The translations under genes were made by a program, and so were the position numbers. Below, piece after piece: positions 5,139-5,540 of a stretch of DNA of 5,540 nt. The stretch is taken from assembly GCA_946183895.1 (NCBI GenBank), contig CAMHDX010000084.1, positions 1-5,540 on the forward strand, written 5' to 3'. Source of the DNA: an uncultured Porphyromonadaceae bacterium (GTDB lineage Bacteria > Bacteroidota > Bacteroidia > Bacteroidales > Muribaculaceae). The notes under the pieces are model-generated. The model was given only the letters and a program-made list of their open reading frames with translations, did not search any database and was not told where the DNA came from. How positions within the stretch are numbered: position 1 is the stretch's first letter; each line of letters begins with the position of its first letter.

Positions 5139-5292
5139 TTTTCATGGTATTAGTTTTTAAGGTTAGTAGTCATGGAAACGCGTCGAGAGACGCTTCCATG
5201 TACTTGAAAGATTGTTTTAAGGTTTATGTTTAATGGTACACAACCGAATGGTTAGTTAAGCAATCCCCGACGTGAGTCGAGGATTTTTTTTT
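5139..5292 (+). ncRNA. Putative small noncoding RNA, about 150 nt, family not recognised
   Basis: A consensus promoter and an intrinsic terminator bound a transcript of about 150 nt that reads into no downstream gene on its strand. Its centre is a hairpin at 5171-5200: a 7-bp stem CATGGAA/TTCCATG, a 2-nt AC bulge on the 5' side, a 5-bp stem GCGTC/GACGC and a GAGA loop of the GNRA class. The sequence TTTTAAGGTT occurs once on each side of the hairpin (5155-5164 and 5215-5224). The transcript also contains a 29-codon open frame (ATG 5144 to TAA 5233) that starts only about 5 nt after the predicted start point, so a small or leaderless peptide cannot be excluded. I do not recognise it as 6S, SRP, tmRNA or RNase P RNA. 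Both ends are inferred. Confidence 0.6.
5263..5292 (+). terminator. Intrinsic terminator of the small RNA
   Basis: Arms 5263-5271 and 5276-5284 form nine positions with one C/A mismatch and a GTGA loop, followed at once by a run of nine T (5284-5292). This is a standard Rho-independent terminator on the plus strand. Confidence 0.85.
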
Positions 5293-5358
5293 GCACCTAC
5301 ACACCTATCCCAAGTTTCACTCCATTCAAAAAAAATAAGAATAACGAATTGACCAAGT

Positions 5359-5393
5359 GCCGCCACCGCCGTTGAGTGCTCGGCGGTAGTGGC
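5359..5393 (-). terminator. GC-rich hairpin after the right-hand gene, possible terminator
   Basis: Arms 5359-5371 and 5381-5393 pair at 12 of 13 positions (one G-T wobble, one mismatch) with a 9-nt loop. It lies 46 bp downstream of the stop codon at 5439. The nearest T-run on the minus strand (eight T, 5335-5328) is 23 nt beyond the stem, so it is not a textbook intrinsic terminator, but it may shield the 3' end or stop transcription toward the small RNA. A smaller hairpin ACGCC/GGCGT with a 3-nt loop lies near 5403-5415. Confidence 0.45.
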
Positions 5394-5438
5394 GCGAATT
5401 ATACGCCTTTGGCGTGCCCGTAGCCCCGAATGCTGCGC

Positions 5439-5540
5439 TCAGGCGGCCTCGGCGCGGGTGGTATTGACCAGGTTGGTGATCTGGCTCATCACGAGCCACA
5501 ACATCACGCAGGCGACAGCAAAGGCGAAGATGTCGCCAAT
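5439..5540 (-). CDS. C-terminal end of an unidentified membrane protein (partial)
   Basis: Only the last 33 codons and the TGA stop are in the window. The translated end is hydrophobic (GDIFAFAVACVMLWLVM, then SQITNLVNTTRAEAA), which suggests a final transmembrane helix with a short polar tail. This frame is preferred because it is open to the edge with a membrane-like composition and a plausible stop; one other minus frame is also open but reads as Arg/Pro/His-rich shadow. The family cannot be named from 33 residues. It reads toward parA, and its 3' end converges with the small RNA at 5139-5292. Confidence 0.6.
   Translation of the reverse strand: MGDIFAFAVACVMLWLVMSQITNLVNTTRAEAA

Noticed and set aside
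5006..5233. A 75-codon plus-strand open frame in the AT-rich stretch.
   Set aside because: The start lies in an inverted repeat and the frame contains the consensus promoter at 5104-5132. Only the downstream 29-codon part could be transcribed from that promoter.

Overview
The window looks like chromosomal DNA of a moderately GC-rich Bacteroidota, most likely order Bacteroidales. This rests on the gene order parA, parB, DUF5683 protein, MltD-like transglycosylase, on the lack of obvious Shine-Dalgarno sequences before the starts, and on a good match to the Bacteroidota promoter element TAnnTTTG. A family-level guess such as Muribaculaceae is inference from base composition only.

Bases 1-3969 hold four genes, all read leftward. 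In transcription order they are parA (3969-3208), parB (3203-2310), a DUF5683 membrane protein (2313-1525) and an MltD-type lytic transglycosylase with LysM domains (from 1475, running off the left end). The first three are tightly packed: parA and parB are 4 bp apart, and parB and the DUF5683 gene overlap by 4 bp. A chromosome segregation module is therefore joined to envelope genes, as is usual in Bacteroidales. The long plus-strand open frames over these genes are antisense shadows.

Bases 3970-5438 hold no convincing protein gene but are rich in structure. Reading rightward from parA: a 5' leader with small hairpins; a probable parA promoter (4110-4139) with a perfect parS half-site at its predicted start point; two perfect DnaA boxes 31 bp apart (4167-4206); an opposing parS half-site (4212-4220); a C-rich tract that could form a G-quadruplex on the minus strand; and three CCCCTAACGGGG palindromes, two of them inside a 41-bp inverted repeat pair (4319-4359 and 4480-4520). 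Next come an inverted repeat (4556-4583), a 21-bp direct repeat and a group of short perfect hairpins (4600-4812), then an AT-rich stretch (about 4840-5135) with palindromes. Last is an apparent small RNA gene on the plus strand: promoter 5104-5132, a GAGA-capped hairpin at 5171-5200 and an intrinsic terminator at 5263-5292.

The combination of DnaA boxes, parS-like half-sites, AT-rich DNA and parAB makes this gap a candidate replication origin, or a DnaA/ParB-controlled parA regulatory region. The right edge (5439-5540) holds the last 33 codons of a leftward membrane protein gene, whose 3' end faces the small RNA.
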